Positions 56,955 through 64,000 of a DNA stretch of 64,000 nt are shown here, piece after piece. The stretch is from an uncultured Bacteroidaceae bacterium (GTDB lineage: Bacteria; Bacteroidota; Bacteroidia; Bacteroidales; Bacteroidaceae). The notes under the pieces are model-generated. The model searched no databases. It was not told the DNA's origin and saw only the letters and a list, made by a program, of their open reading frames with translations. The DNA lies in the NCBI GenBank assembly GCA_905233465.1, contig CAJOEI010000001.1, forward strand, positions 1 through 64,000. Direction: 5' to 3'. Positions within the stretch are counted from its first letter, which is position 1. The number at the start of each line of letters is the position of its first letter. Position numbers and translations under genes: made by a program.

Positions 56955-57854
56955 ATGACTATGAGAAAGTCGAACTTCATCATTCTGCTGCTTGTCATCC
57001 TTTCGGCGTTGCAGCTATGCTACGTTGCGGCAGCATCTGCGCGGACGCTAACCGTTGGAAGCTATAACATACGCTACTCCAACCGGCATGACAGTATCCG
57101 TGGCGACGGTTGGCAGCAACGTTGTCCGCGGTTGTGTGCGCAGTTGCGATGGGAGCGGCCGGACATCTTCGGCGCACAGGAGGTGCTGCATAGCCAGCTT
57201 CAGGATATGCTGACGGCACTGCCCGGCTACAAGTATATCGGTGTGGGGCGTGACGACGGCGCACAAGCTGGTGAATATGCTGCTATCTTCTACGATACGC
57301 TGCGGATAGAGCTGCTTGATGAAGGACACTTCTGGCTCAACGAGACCCCCGACCGTCCGGCCAAGGGATGGGATGCCGCCTGCGTGCGCATCTGCACTTG
57401 GGGTCACTTCCGCGATTGCGAAAGCGGGATTGATTTCTATTTCCTCAACCTCCACATGGATCATGTGGGTGTTGTGGCCCGTCGTGAGGCTGCCAAGCTG
57501 GTGATGCAGCGCATCACTTTGATGACAGACGCCGGGAGTCATCCCGCTGTGCTTACCGGCGACTTCAACGTTCCTCAGACAGATGAACTTTATGCCCTTT
57601 TCACACAGTCGGGTGTGCTGAAGGATTGCTATACCAGCGCAGCCGACCGTTTTGCTGAGAATGGCACATACAATAGTTTCAGCTCTCAATCCCACACTTC
57701 TGAGCGTATTGACCACATCTTCGTGACACCAGCGACGCAGGTAGAGGCATACGCTGTGTTGACTGACGGCTATTGGGTAGCTGATGCCAAGGGTGTGATG
57801 TCGCGACGCACTATCTCCGACCACTATCCTGTCTTTGCCCGCATACGTTTCTGA
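56955..57854 (+). CDS. exported endonuclease/exonuclease/phosphatase-family protein
   Basis: 299 residues with a signal peptide (RKSNFIILLLVILSALQLCY then VAAASA). The EEP fold is clear: SYNIRYSN near the start, FGAQEVLHSQLQDM (metal-binding Glu), LNLHMDHVG, LTGDFNVPQTDELY and DHYPVFARIRF with the final catalytic His. Members cut nucleic acids, phospholipids or inositol phosphates; the substrate is unknown. It starts 12 bp after argC but does not look like an arginine gene. Confidence 0.9.
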   Translation: MTMRKSNFIILLLVILSALQLCYVAAASARTLTVGSYNIRYSNRHDSIRGDGWQQRCPRLCAQLRWERPDIFGAQEVLHSQLQDMLTALPGYKYIGVGRDDGAQAGEYAAIFYDTLRIELLDEGHFWLNETPDRPAKGWDAACVRICTWGHFRDCESGIDFYFLNLHMDHVGVVARREAAKLVMQRITLMTDAGSHPAVLTGDFNVPQTDELYALFTQSGVLKDCYTSAADRFAENGTYNSFSSQSHTSERIDHIFVTPATQVEAYAVLTDGYWVADAKGVMSRRTISDHYPVFARIRF

Positions 57855-57932
57855 GTGGGCGGCATTAGACAAGTATTGGTGCTATTTCTTCAACTTTTCG
57901 CGTAACATTGCTGTTGTTCAATGAAAAATGTG

Positions 57933-57940
57933 TACCTTTG
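57933..57940 (+). promoter_or_regulatory. -7 element upstream of the second EEP gene
   Basis: TACCTTTG, about 50 bp upstream of the chosen start. TTG trinucleotides at 57908 and 57914 are possible -33 elements. Confidence 0.55.
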
Positions 57941-57988
57941 CGCCTTCAAAATCAAATAGAAGCTGGATAACAGCAGTCCGTTGAGAGG

Positions 57989-59068
57989 TTGAAGATTCTC
58001 AAAACCATAGCAGTACAGACATTTACAGGCGTTAACATAGCAACGATAGCGTTGCTGTGGATGAGCTGTGCAGTGACCTATCTCAATCCGAGTATATTCC
58101 CGAGGTTGAGCCTTTTGACGTTGGCATTTCCCATCTTTCTGGCTGTCAATCTGGCTTTTGTGCTGTTTTGGCTTATCTTCAAGGCCAGCCGTGTGTGGCT
58201 TCCTCTGGCGGGTGTTGCCTTGTGTTGGAATTTCGTACGCGATTACATTCCCGTCAACTTACCATCGCCGGCTCCGGCCGACACGTGGAAGGTTATCACA
58301 TACAACACCTGCACCTTCGGCGGCAAGGAAGCCCTGGATGACGAAGGTCATAATCAGGTTGTTAGCTATTTGGGGGAGTCCAATGCCGACATCATCTGCT
58401 TGCAGGAGACGTGGGGCGAGGCGAGTGTCAAAGAGCTCCGGGAACTCTTGGAGGGCCAGGGATATGAGGTTGTGCGCTACAAAGGTGAGATGTTGTGCTC
58501 ACGCCTGCATATCATTGAGAGCGACACACTATCCTTTCCCACACGTTCCAATGGCGGCTTCCGCGCCTTACTCACCGATGATGTGGACACACTCTTGCTC
58601 GTCAACTGTCATCTCGAGAGCAACCACCTCTCGCAGGAAGTGAAGCGTGAATACAAAGATGCTGTACGTAGCTACGAGAGTGATTCCATAGTTCATGGCC
58701 TCATGCCCATGTTGCGCCTGCTCAGCGTGGCAGCACCCATGCGTGCGGCACAGACAGACAGCATTGCCGCCATCATTGAGCGCAATCGGGACTTGCCGAT
58801 TATAATATGCGGCGATTTCAATGACACGCCCGTGTCCTACACCCACCGTGTCCTCACTCGTCGCCTGTCCAGCGCCTATGTCAAGAGTGGTCGTGGAGCC
58901 GGCATAACATTTCTCGACAGGGGTTTCCCGGTGCGCATCGACCACATCCTATACGACGGTAACTATTTCAACAGCTTTGACACACACATAGATCACTCAA
59001 TTTCGTTTTCAGACCACTCTCCTGTCATCACTTTTCTGGCAAAAAAGCACGAAAATCTCAGAAAATGA
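57989..59068 (+). CDS. membrane-anchored endonuclease/exonuclease/phosphatase-family protein
   Basis: 359 residues from a TTG start (no ATG fits near the promoter). The first ~85 residues contain two or three membrane segments (IATIALLWMSCAVTYL; LTLAFPIFLAVNLAFVLFWL; VWLPLAGVALCW). The EEP domain follows, with TYNTCTFGG, ICLQETWGE, LLVNCHLESNHLS, IICGDFNDTPVSYTH and FSDHSPVITF. The catalytic domain probably faces the periplasm, though this is inferred. It is a second EEP protein next to a secreted one. Confidence 0.88.
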   Translation: MKILKTIAVQTFTGVNIATIALLWMSCAVTYLNPSIFPRLSLLTLAFPIFLAVNLAFVLFWLIFKASRVWLPLAGVALCWNFVRDYIPVNLPSPAPADTWKVITYNTCTFGGKEALDDEGHNQVVSYLGESNADIICLQETWGEASVKELRELLEGQGYEVVRYKGEMLCSRLHIIESDTLSFPTRSNGGFRALLTDDVDTLLLVNCHLESNHLSQEVKREYKDAVRSYESDSIVHGLMPMLRLLSVAAPMRAAQTDSIAAIIERNRDLPIIICGDFNDTPVSYTHRVLTRRLSSAYVKSGRGAGITFLDRGFPVRIDHILYDGNYFNSFDTHIDHSISFSDHSPVITFLAKKHENLRK

Positions 59069-59122
59069 GCTATAAAAACTAAATATTTGTGTTTTGATGC
59101 CCTTTCGTATTGAAAAAAACGC

Positions 59123-59130
59123 TACATTTG
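59123..59130 (+). promoter_or_regulatory. -7 element of secDF
   Basis: TACATTTG, 56 bp upstream of the secDF ATG. Confidence 0.55.
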
Positions 59131-59186
59131 CGCGCTAATTTGCACTCGAAGCAACAATAATCATTAAATAAACTCAAAAAACAACA

Positions 59187-62100
59187 ATGCAAAACAAAGG
59201 TTTCGTAACACTTTTAGCTGTTCTGCTTGCCCTTGTCTGCGTCTTTTATCTCAGCTTCTCGTTTGTGACCAAACACTTTGAGAGCAAAGCTGAGCAGATT
59301 GCAGCCGTTGAGGGTGAGGCCGCTGGACAGCATTATTTGGATTCGCTGAGCAATGAGCCCGTATACATGGGCGTGTGGTCGCTCAAGGAGTGCCGTGAGA
59401 TGGGTATTGGCCTCGGCCTTGACCTGAAAGGTGGCATGAATGTCATCCTTGAGGTGAGCGTGCCCGAAGTGGTGAAAGCCCTTGCCGGCCACAAAGATGA
59501 CGCAGCATTCAACCAAGCCGTGGAACAGGCCACAAAGGAGGCAAAAGAGAGTTCCACAGACTTTATCACACTGTTTGTTCGTGACTATAAGCAGCTTGCC
59601 CCCAACAGCACACTGGCAGAGATCTTTGCCACACAGCAGCTGCGCGGCAAGGTGAACACCAAGAGCACCGACCGCGAAGTGGAGCGTGTGCTGCGTGATG
59701 AGGTGTCCGCTGCTATCGATAATTCATACAACGTCCTGCGTACACGTATCGACCGTTTCGGCGTGGTGCAGCCCAACATCCAGGCCCTCGAAGGTCAGGA
59801 GGGACGCATCATGGTTGAGATGCCTGGCATCAAGGAGCCGGAGCGCGTGCGCAAGCTGCTTCAGGGTTCTGCCAATCTGGAGTTCTGGGAGACATTCTTC
59901 ACCACTGAAGCCGCTCCCTATCTCGTGCAGCTTGACAGCAAGCTCGCAGCTGTAGCCGGCAACGACAACAGCGAGAGCACAGAGGTGGCTGAGGCTACTG
60001 AAGAGACTGCTGAGGTTGAGGCTGCTCCTGCTGACGAGGCTGCCGCCGCTGATAGCAGCGCCGCTGCTGACGAGGCTGGTCTGGCCGCTATCGCCAAGGG
60101 TGCCACCAGCGACGATGCTGCTGCCAAGGCTAATGCTGCTGCCGATGCTGCCGCACTGAAGGCTCATCCGCTGTTGGCACGTCTGCAGGTGCTCAACCAG
60201 AACTATGGTTGCGTCGTGGGCTACGCCAACAAGCGTGACATGAACGCCATCGACTCTCTCCTCCAGACCCCCGAGGCCAAGGCTGTGCTGCCTGCAGAGC
60301 TGAAGCTGTTGTGGGGCGTCAAGGGCGTGGACAAGAACGACGAGGTCTATGAGCTCTATGCCATCAAGGTTACCGAGCGCAACGGCCGTGCACCCATTGA
60401 GGGTGATGTTGTCACCGACTCCAAGGACGAGTTTGACCAGAACGGTCGCCCCTGCGTGACGATGTCCATGAACGTCGACGGCGCACGTCGTTGGGCAACG
60501 ATGACCAAGAACAACGTCAACCGTTGTGTGGCCATCGTGCTTGACAACTACGTCTACAGCGCACCTAACGTGATGAACGAGATTACTGGTGGTAACACAC
60601 AGATCACTGGTTCCTTCACTCCCGAGGAGACACGCGACTTGGCCAACGTGCTGAAGTCCGGTAAGATGCCCGCTCCCGCAATGATTGTCAGCGAGGAAAT
60701 CGTAGGTCCTACACTCGGTCAGGAGTCCATCAACCAGGGTATGATCTCCATGCTGCTGGCATTCATCGCCCTGATGCTTTACATGATTGCCATGTATGGC
60801 TTCACTCCGGGTATGGTTGCCAACTGCGCACTGTTGCTCAACCTCTTCTTCACACTCGGTATCCTCACCAGCTTCCAGGCTGCCCTCACCATGAGTGGTA
60901 TCGCCGGTATGGTGCTGACGCTGGGTATGGCAGTGGACGCCAACGTGCTTATCTATGAGCGTACCAAGGAGGAGATGCGCACCGGCAAGAATGTCCGTCA
61001 GGCTATCTCTGCTGGTTATAGCAACGCCTTCAGCGCTATCTTCGACTCCAACGTGACCAGTATCCTCACGGGTATCATCCTCTACTATTTCGGTACAGGC
61101 CCCATCCGCGGCTTCGCTACTACTTATATTATAGGTATTGTCATCTCGTTCTTCACTGCTGTGTTCCTCACACGTGTAGTCTACGAGTTCATGATGTCCA
61201 AGGACAAGTGGCTTGGCCTGACCTTCCAGACCGGTCTGTCGAAGAAGTTCATGCAGGGCACCAGCTTCAAGTTCATGTCGGCCTACAAGACATCGTTCGC
61301 CATCTTCGGCGCCATCGTCCTTGCAAGCGTAGTCTTCTGGACAGCACGTGGCTTCTCTCGCTCCATTGACTTCACTGGCGGTCGCAACTTCGTTGTCGTC
61401 TTCGAGAATGAGGTGCAGCCGGAGAGTGTACGCACACTGCTGGCCGAGGCCTTCCCCGAGAGCAACACCAGTGCCATCGCACTCGGTACTGAGGGCAAGA
61501 CCATCCGTATCTCCACCAACTATCGTATCGACGAAGACGGTTCTGAGATAGACAGCGAGATCGAGGAGAAGCTCTTCAATGTCCTGCAAGGTGGCAACCT
61601 GCTGGCATCCGACCTCACGCTGGAGCACTTCATCAACCGCGACGAGCGCGCCGGTGGCTCTATCATCAGTTCGCAGAAGGTGGGTCCGTCCATCGCTGAG
61701 AACATCACCCGTGGTGCTATCATCTCGGTCATCCTTGCTCTCATCGTCATCTTCTTCTACATCCTCCTGCGTTTCCGCAACGTGGCCTTCTCCGTGGGTG
61801 CTATCGTTGCTCTGGCAGTCGACACCGTCTTCATCCTTGGTGTCTACAGCGCATGCTGGGGTTGGATGCCGTTCTCGTTGGAGATTGACCAGACGTTTAT
61901 CGGCGCTCTGCTGACCTGTATCGGTTATTCTATCAACGATAAGGTGGTGGTCTTCGACCGTATCCGTGAGAACCTCGGTCTGCATCCCAAGAAGGATCGT
62001 CAGCTGTTGTTCAACCAGTCGCTGAACGACACTCTGGCACGTACCATCAACACCTCTATTTCTACGTTGATAGTGCTGCTCTTCATCTTCATCTTCGGCG

Positions 62101-62228
62101 GTGCCAGCATCCGCAGCTTCGCTTTCGCTATGATTCTCGGTGTCACCATCGGTACGCTGACATCAATGTTCATAGCTGCTCCCACGGCATACCTCGTCAT
62201 GGGCCGCAAGATCAATGAAGAGGCATAA
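59187..62228 (+). CDS. secDF: fused protein translocase subunits SecD and SecF
   Basis: 1013 residues, a SecD–SecF fusion that uses the proton gradient to help pull proteins through SecYEG. SecD part: first membrane segment at about residues 7-27, GLDLKGGMNVILEV near residue 77, then the periplasmic region and a membrane domain with LTLGMAVDANVLIYERTKEE. SecF part: IDFTGGRNFVVVFE near residue 728 and CIGYSINDKVVVFDRIRENL near the end. Between residues ~255 and 330 of the SecD periplasmic part is an Ala/Asp/Glu-rich low-complexity insertion. Twelve membrane segments are expected from the family. Confidence 0.97.
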   Translation: MQNKGFVTLLAVLLALVCVFYLSFSFVTKHFESKAEQIAAVEGEAAGQHYLDSLSNEPVYMGVWSLKECREMGIGLGLDLKGGMNVILEVSVPEVVKALAGHKDDAAFNQAVEQATKEAKESSTDFITLFVRDYKQLAPNSTLAEIFATQQLRGKVNTKSTDREVERVLRDEVSAAIDNSYNVLRTRIDRFGVVQPNIQALEGQEGRIMVEMPGIKEPERVRKLLQGSANLEFWETFFTTEAAPYLVQLDSKLAAVAGNDNSESTEVAEATEETAEVEAAPADEAAAADSSAAADEAGLAAIAKGATSDDAAAKANAAADAAALKAHPLLARLQVLNQNYGCVVGYANKRDMNAIDSLLQTPEAKAVLPAELKLLWGVKGVDKNDEVYELYAIKVTERNGRAPIEGDVVTDSKDEFDQNGRPCVTMSMNVDGARRWATMTKNNVNRCVAIVLDNYVYSAPNVMNEITGGNTQITGSFTPEETRDLANVLKSGKMPAPAMIVSEEIVGPTLGQESINQGMISMLLAFIALMLYMIAMYGFTPGMVANCALLLNLFFTLGILTSFQAALTMSGIAGMVLTLGMAVDANVLIYERTKEEMRTGKNVRQAISAGYSNAFSAIFDSNVTSILTGIILYYFGTGPIRGFATTYIIGIVISFFTAVFLTRVVYEFMMSKDKWLGLTFQTGLSKKFMQGTSFKFMSAYKTSFAIFGAIVLASVVFWTARGFSRSIDFTGGRNFVVVFENEVQPESVRTLLAEAFPESNTSAIALGTEGKTIRISTNYRIDEDGSEIDSEIEEKLFNVLQGGNLLASDLTLEHFINRDERAGGSIISSQKVGPSIAENITRGAIISVILALIVIFFYILLRFRNVAFSVGAIVALAVDTVFILGVYSACWGWMPFSLEIDQTFIGALLTCIGYSINDKVVVFDRIRENLGLHPKKDRQLLFNQSLNDTLARTINTSISTLIVLLFIFIFGGASIRSFAFAMILGVTIGTLTSMFIAAPTAYLVMGRKINEEA

Positions 62229-62269
62229 TAATTTTCACGGTCAAATCATCTGACCATCATCTTCAACAG

Positions 62270-62302
62270 CGGATTCCATGAGCTTCATGCTTGTGGAATC
62301 CG
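62270..62302 (+). terminator. terminator after secDF
   Basis: CGGATTCCA-TGAGC, loop TTCAT, GCTTG-TGGAATCCG: a continuous 14-bp stem with two G-U type pairs, then TTGTTCACTTGT. It covers the TTG at 62291 that could start the next frame, which argues against that start. Confidence 0.7.
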
Positions 62303-62341
62303 TTGTTCACTTGTCTATATTCCAAACTCACTCATAACGTA

Positions 62342-63301
62342 GTGGCTTCAAAGTTTAAGGTTTATGTCGTCCGGCCCGTCCGCGACCGCATCATCTATCT
62401 GTTTTTTAGGTCTATGTTGGTCGTTGGCCAGTTTGTGCCTCGCAGGTTGCAGCTGTGGTGGCACGGCTTGCTGGCCAGGCCCGCTTATTTGCTCACTAAG
62501 AACACGCGCAAAGCCATATCACGCAATCTGACAACGGCCTTTGGCCCCGAGAAGCAGAAGGGAGAATACGACAGGATGGGGTTGCGTCTCTTTCAGGTGC
62601 TCACGTGGACAATCACCGACTACGCCCTGTTCTGGAAGCTTAAGACCCGCGAACAGTTCTCACGCTACTTCACCTTCGAGGGCGAGGAGCACCTGCGTGC
62701 CGCCCACGCTCGCGGTCGCGGTGTGCTGTGTCTGATACCTCACACCGCAGGCTGGGAGTTCTCGGCTATCATGCCTCCCGTGATGGGTTACAAGACTATG
62801 GGTGTGAGCCGCAGCCTGCACAATGCTCCCCTGGGACGGTTGATGGTTGACTTGCGAGAGTCACGTGGCATGGCAGACGTCATTCGTGACAACTGCTTCA
62901 ATGTGCTTGTCGAACGGCTCAAGCAAGGCGAGTGCCTGATAATCATGATAGATCAGGACAGCGTTCGTGTGCGTGGCGAGTTCCTGAAGTTCTTTGGCAA
63001 GGATGCCTATACGCCCATCGGCTGTGCGCGGTTGGTTATGGCTACAGGCGCAGCTGTGGTGCCGATGTACACATTGCGCAATGACGATGACACCTACGTG
63101 TTCCGCATCCTACCCGAAATCCCGTTCGTGGAGAAGGAAACTGAGTTAGAGACCATCCGCTACAACACTCAGTTGCACAGCGACGCGATGGAACAGATTA
63201 TCCGCCAGCATCCCACGCAATGGGTATGGATGCACAATCGTTGGAAGACGACGCCCGAATCCTTGCACCAATATTTGGAAGAGAAAAGACAAAGGCAATA
63301 G
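62342..63301 (+). CDS. lipid A-type lysophospholipid acyltransferase
   Basis: 319 residues from a GTG at 62342 (MASKFKVYVVRPVRDRIIYL). A longer frame from a TTG at 62291 would begin inside the terminator hairpin. The LpxL/HtrB-type acyltransferase motif HTAGWE (HX4E) is at about residue 134, and there is MIDQDSVRVRGEFLKFFGK near residue 215. An N-terminal hydrophobic stretch would hold it at the inner membrane. It probably adds a secondary acyl chain to lipid A or to another lipid such as an amino lipid; which one is not clear. Confidence 0.85.
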   Translation: MASKFKVYVVRPVRDRIIYLFFRSMLVVGQFVPRRLQLWWHGLLARPAYLLTKNTRKAISRNLTTAFGPEKQKGEYDRMGLRLFQVLTWTITDYALFWKLKTREQFSRYFTFEGEEHLRAAHARGRGVLCLIPHTAGWEFSAIMPPVMGYKTMGVSRSLHNAPLGRLMVDLRESRGMADVIRDNCFNVLVERLKQGECLIIMIDQDSVRVRGEFLKFFGKDAYTPIGCARLVMATGAAVVPMYTLRNDDDTYVFRILPEIPFVEKETELETIRYNTQLHSDAMEQIIRQHPTQWVWMHNRWKTTPESLHQYLEEKRQRQ

Positions 63302-63394
63302 TATAGGTATATGCATGATGTTAAAATTCTATAATTTTCACGTTGTTCGTGCAGAAAACGATGGATGGCAAGCACCTAAGTCACAAATAATGTC

Positions 63395-63402
63395 TACCTT
63401 TG
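63395..63402 (+). promoter_or_regulatory. -7 element of rpsO
   Basis: TACCTTTG, about 105 bp upstream of the rpsO ATG. Confidence 0.65.
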
Positions 63403-63423
63403 CAGCCACTTAACGCATTCAAG

Positions 63424-63461
63424 GGTGGGCTCTCGATGAATGATGACATCGGTTCTCCACC
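63424..63461 (+). promoter_or_regulatory. structured leader of rpsO
   Basis: In the ~95-nt leader, GGTGG (63424-63428) pairs with CCACC (63457-63461), and CGATG (63434-63438) with CATCG (63447-63451), with an internal loop GCTCT/GTTCT and an 8-nt apical loop. S15 represses its own mRNA through different leader RNAs in several phyla; a similar role here is inferred. Confidence 0.5.
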
Positions 63462-63506
63462 TGAAGGATGTGATTTACAAACCCTTATTATCATCAATCA
63501 AAACAA

Positions 63507-63776
63507 ATGTACTTAGATTCAGCTAAGAAAGCCGAACTCTTTGAGAAGTTTGGCAAGGGTGCAACCGACACCGGCAGTGCAGAGAGCCAGATTGCCCTCT
63601 TCACCTATCGTATCGCTCATCTCACTGAGCACATGAAGCAGAACCGCAAGGACCACAGCACAGAGCGCTCTCTGACAGGTCTCGTCGGCAAGCGTCGCGC
63701 ATTGCTCAACTACCTTAAGACACGCGACATCATGCGCTATCGTGCTATCGTCAAGGCACTCGGCCTGCGTAAGTAA
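63507..63776 (+). CDS. rpsO: 30S ribosomal protein S15
   Basis: S15, 89 residues, binds the three-way junction of 16S rRNA helices 20-22. GATDTGSAESQIALFTYRIA and HMKQNRKDHSTERSLTGLVG are the conserved parts. It is a single gene with its own promoter and terminator. Confidence 0.99.
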   Translation: MYLDSAKKAELFEKFGKGATDTGSAESQIALFTYRIAHLTEHMKQNRKDHSTERSLTGLVGKRRALLNYLKTRDIMRYRAIVKALGLRK

Positions 63777-63786
63777 CGGTATTGAT

Positions 63787-63853
63787 TAACAGATTAACAA
63801 ATTAACACGTTAACATGTGCAGCTTGTTAATCTGTTAATTTGTTAATCTGTTA
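63787..63853 (+). terminator. AT-rich terminator-like inverted repeat after rpsO
   Basis: A perfect 21-bp inverted repeat built of TTAACA/TGTTAA units (63787-63807 with 63833-63853) starts 10 bp past the stop and is followed by TTTCG. Confidence 0.75.
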
Positions 63854-63902
63854 TTTCGTTAGTACACAATCTCTTTTGTATATCCGTTAATCCCTCAAGC
63901 AC

Positions 63903-64000
63903 TTGAAACGCTTTCTCCCTGATGTGCTGGCGATAGTGTTCTTCGTCGCACTCTCGTTGGCATATTTCATCAACCCAGTCAGTAATGGGTATGTCCTCAC
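63903..64000 (+). CDS. N-terminus of a probable YfhO-like membrane protein (3' partial)
   Basis: A frame from a TTG at 63903 encodes MKRFLPDVLAIVFFVALSLA followed by YFINPVSNGYVL and runs off the window. A stop codon lies 12 bp upstream, so this TTG is the first usable start. The sequence looks like the start of the large YfhO-family membrane proteins of Bacteroidales. With only 32 codons the call is tentative. Confidence 0.5.
   Translation, partial: MKRFLPDVLAIVFFVALSLAYFINPVSNGYVL

Noticed and set aside
59724-61985. 753-codon open frame on the minus strand inside secDF
   Set aside because: Antisense shadow of secDF; the translation is His/Asp/Glu-rich with no recognisable domain.
62291-62341. 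Upstream TTG start for the acyltransferase gene
   Set aside because: The TTG lies in the stem of the secDF terminator and the extra residues have no similarity.

Overview
The window looks like a chromosomal segment from a Bacteroidales bacterium, probably Prevotella or a close relative. The evidence is the gene order (tRNA-Tyr/Gly/Thr–tuf–tRNA-Trp–secE–nusG–rplKAJL–rpoBC; uppS–bamA–three ompH genes–murI), a fused SecDF, the families DUF6089, DUF6242 and GH3, lipoproteins of the 'SCKDYDDD' type, and repeated Bacteroidetes-type promoters (-7 TAnnTTTG, sometimes with -33 TTTG 18–20 bases upstream). The genus is inferred from recognition, not from a search. There is no CRISPR array, insertion sequence, prophage or rRNA operon.

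Layout. 0–2.2 kb: the 3' part of an AlbA/Schlafen-type regulator with an ATPase-like domain, a tandem hairpin array and a hotdog thioesterase. 2.2–15.3 kb (minus strand): one large transcription and translation operon that starts at a promoter before tRNA-Tyr and ends at a clear terminator after rpoC, with an attenuator-like hairpin between rplL and rpoB. 15.3–16.9 kb (minus): rpsU, a XerC-type recombinase and hpf. 16.9–24.6 kb (minus): an envelope-biogenesis cluster with DUF6242 lipoprotein, DUF6089 protein, uppS, bamA, three Skp/OmpH-like genes and murI. 24.8–25.1 kb: divergent tRNA-Pro and tRNA-Phe. 25.5–35.1 kb (minus): DUF3108 protein, Ig-like lipoprotein, GH3 enzyme, rnc, fabF, acpP, pdxB and murF. 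35.3–36.9 kb (plus): folP and a diadenylate cyclase.

37–51 kb (plus) is a surface-protein locus: a 1513-residue collagen-like lipoprotein behind a strong promoter and a long GC-rich leader, a small lipoprotein, a 993-residue secreted protein, an OmpA-family protein and a 1195-residue secreted protein with DUF6359, Ig-like and BACON parts. 51–53 kb: an OPT-family transporter. 53–53.5 kb: a structured intergenic region that may encode a minus-strand small RNA of about 300 nt. 53.5–57 kb: an arginine cluster (argR, GNAT acyltransferase, argG, argC). 57–64 kb: two endonuclease/exonuclease/phosphatase-family proteins, secDF, a lipid A-type acyltransferase, rpsO with a structured leader, and the start of a probable YfhO-like membrane protein running off the end.

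The most unusual theme is the density of short tandem repeats built on palindromic cores (CTATAG, CCTAGG, GAGTCCA/TGGACTC, TTAACA-type, CAACTTT-type). One of them, a 9-bp repeat, occurs in two intergenic regions and also in frame inside folP. Two TA-dinucleotide tracts lie inside the xerC and murF reading frames.
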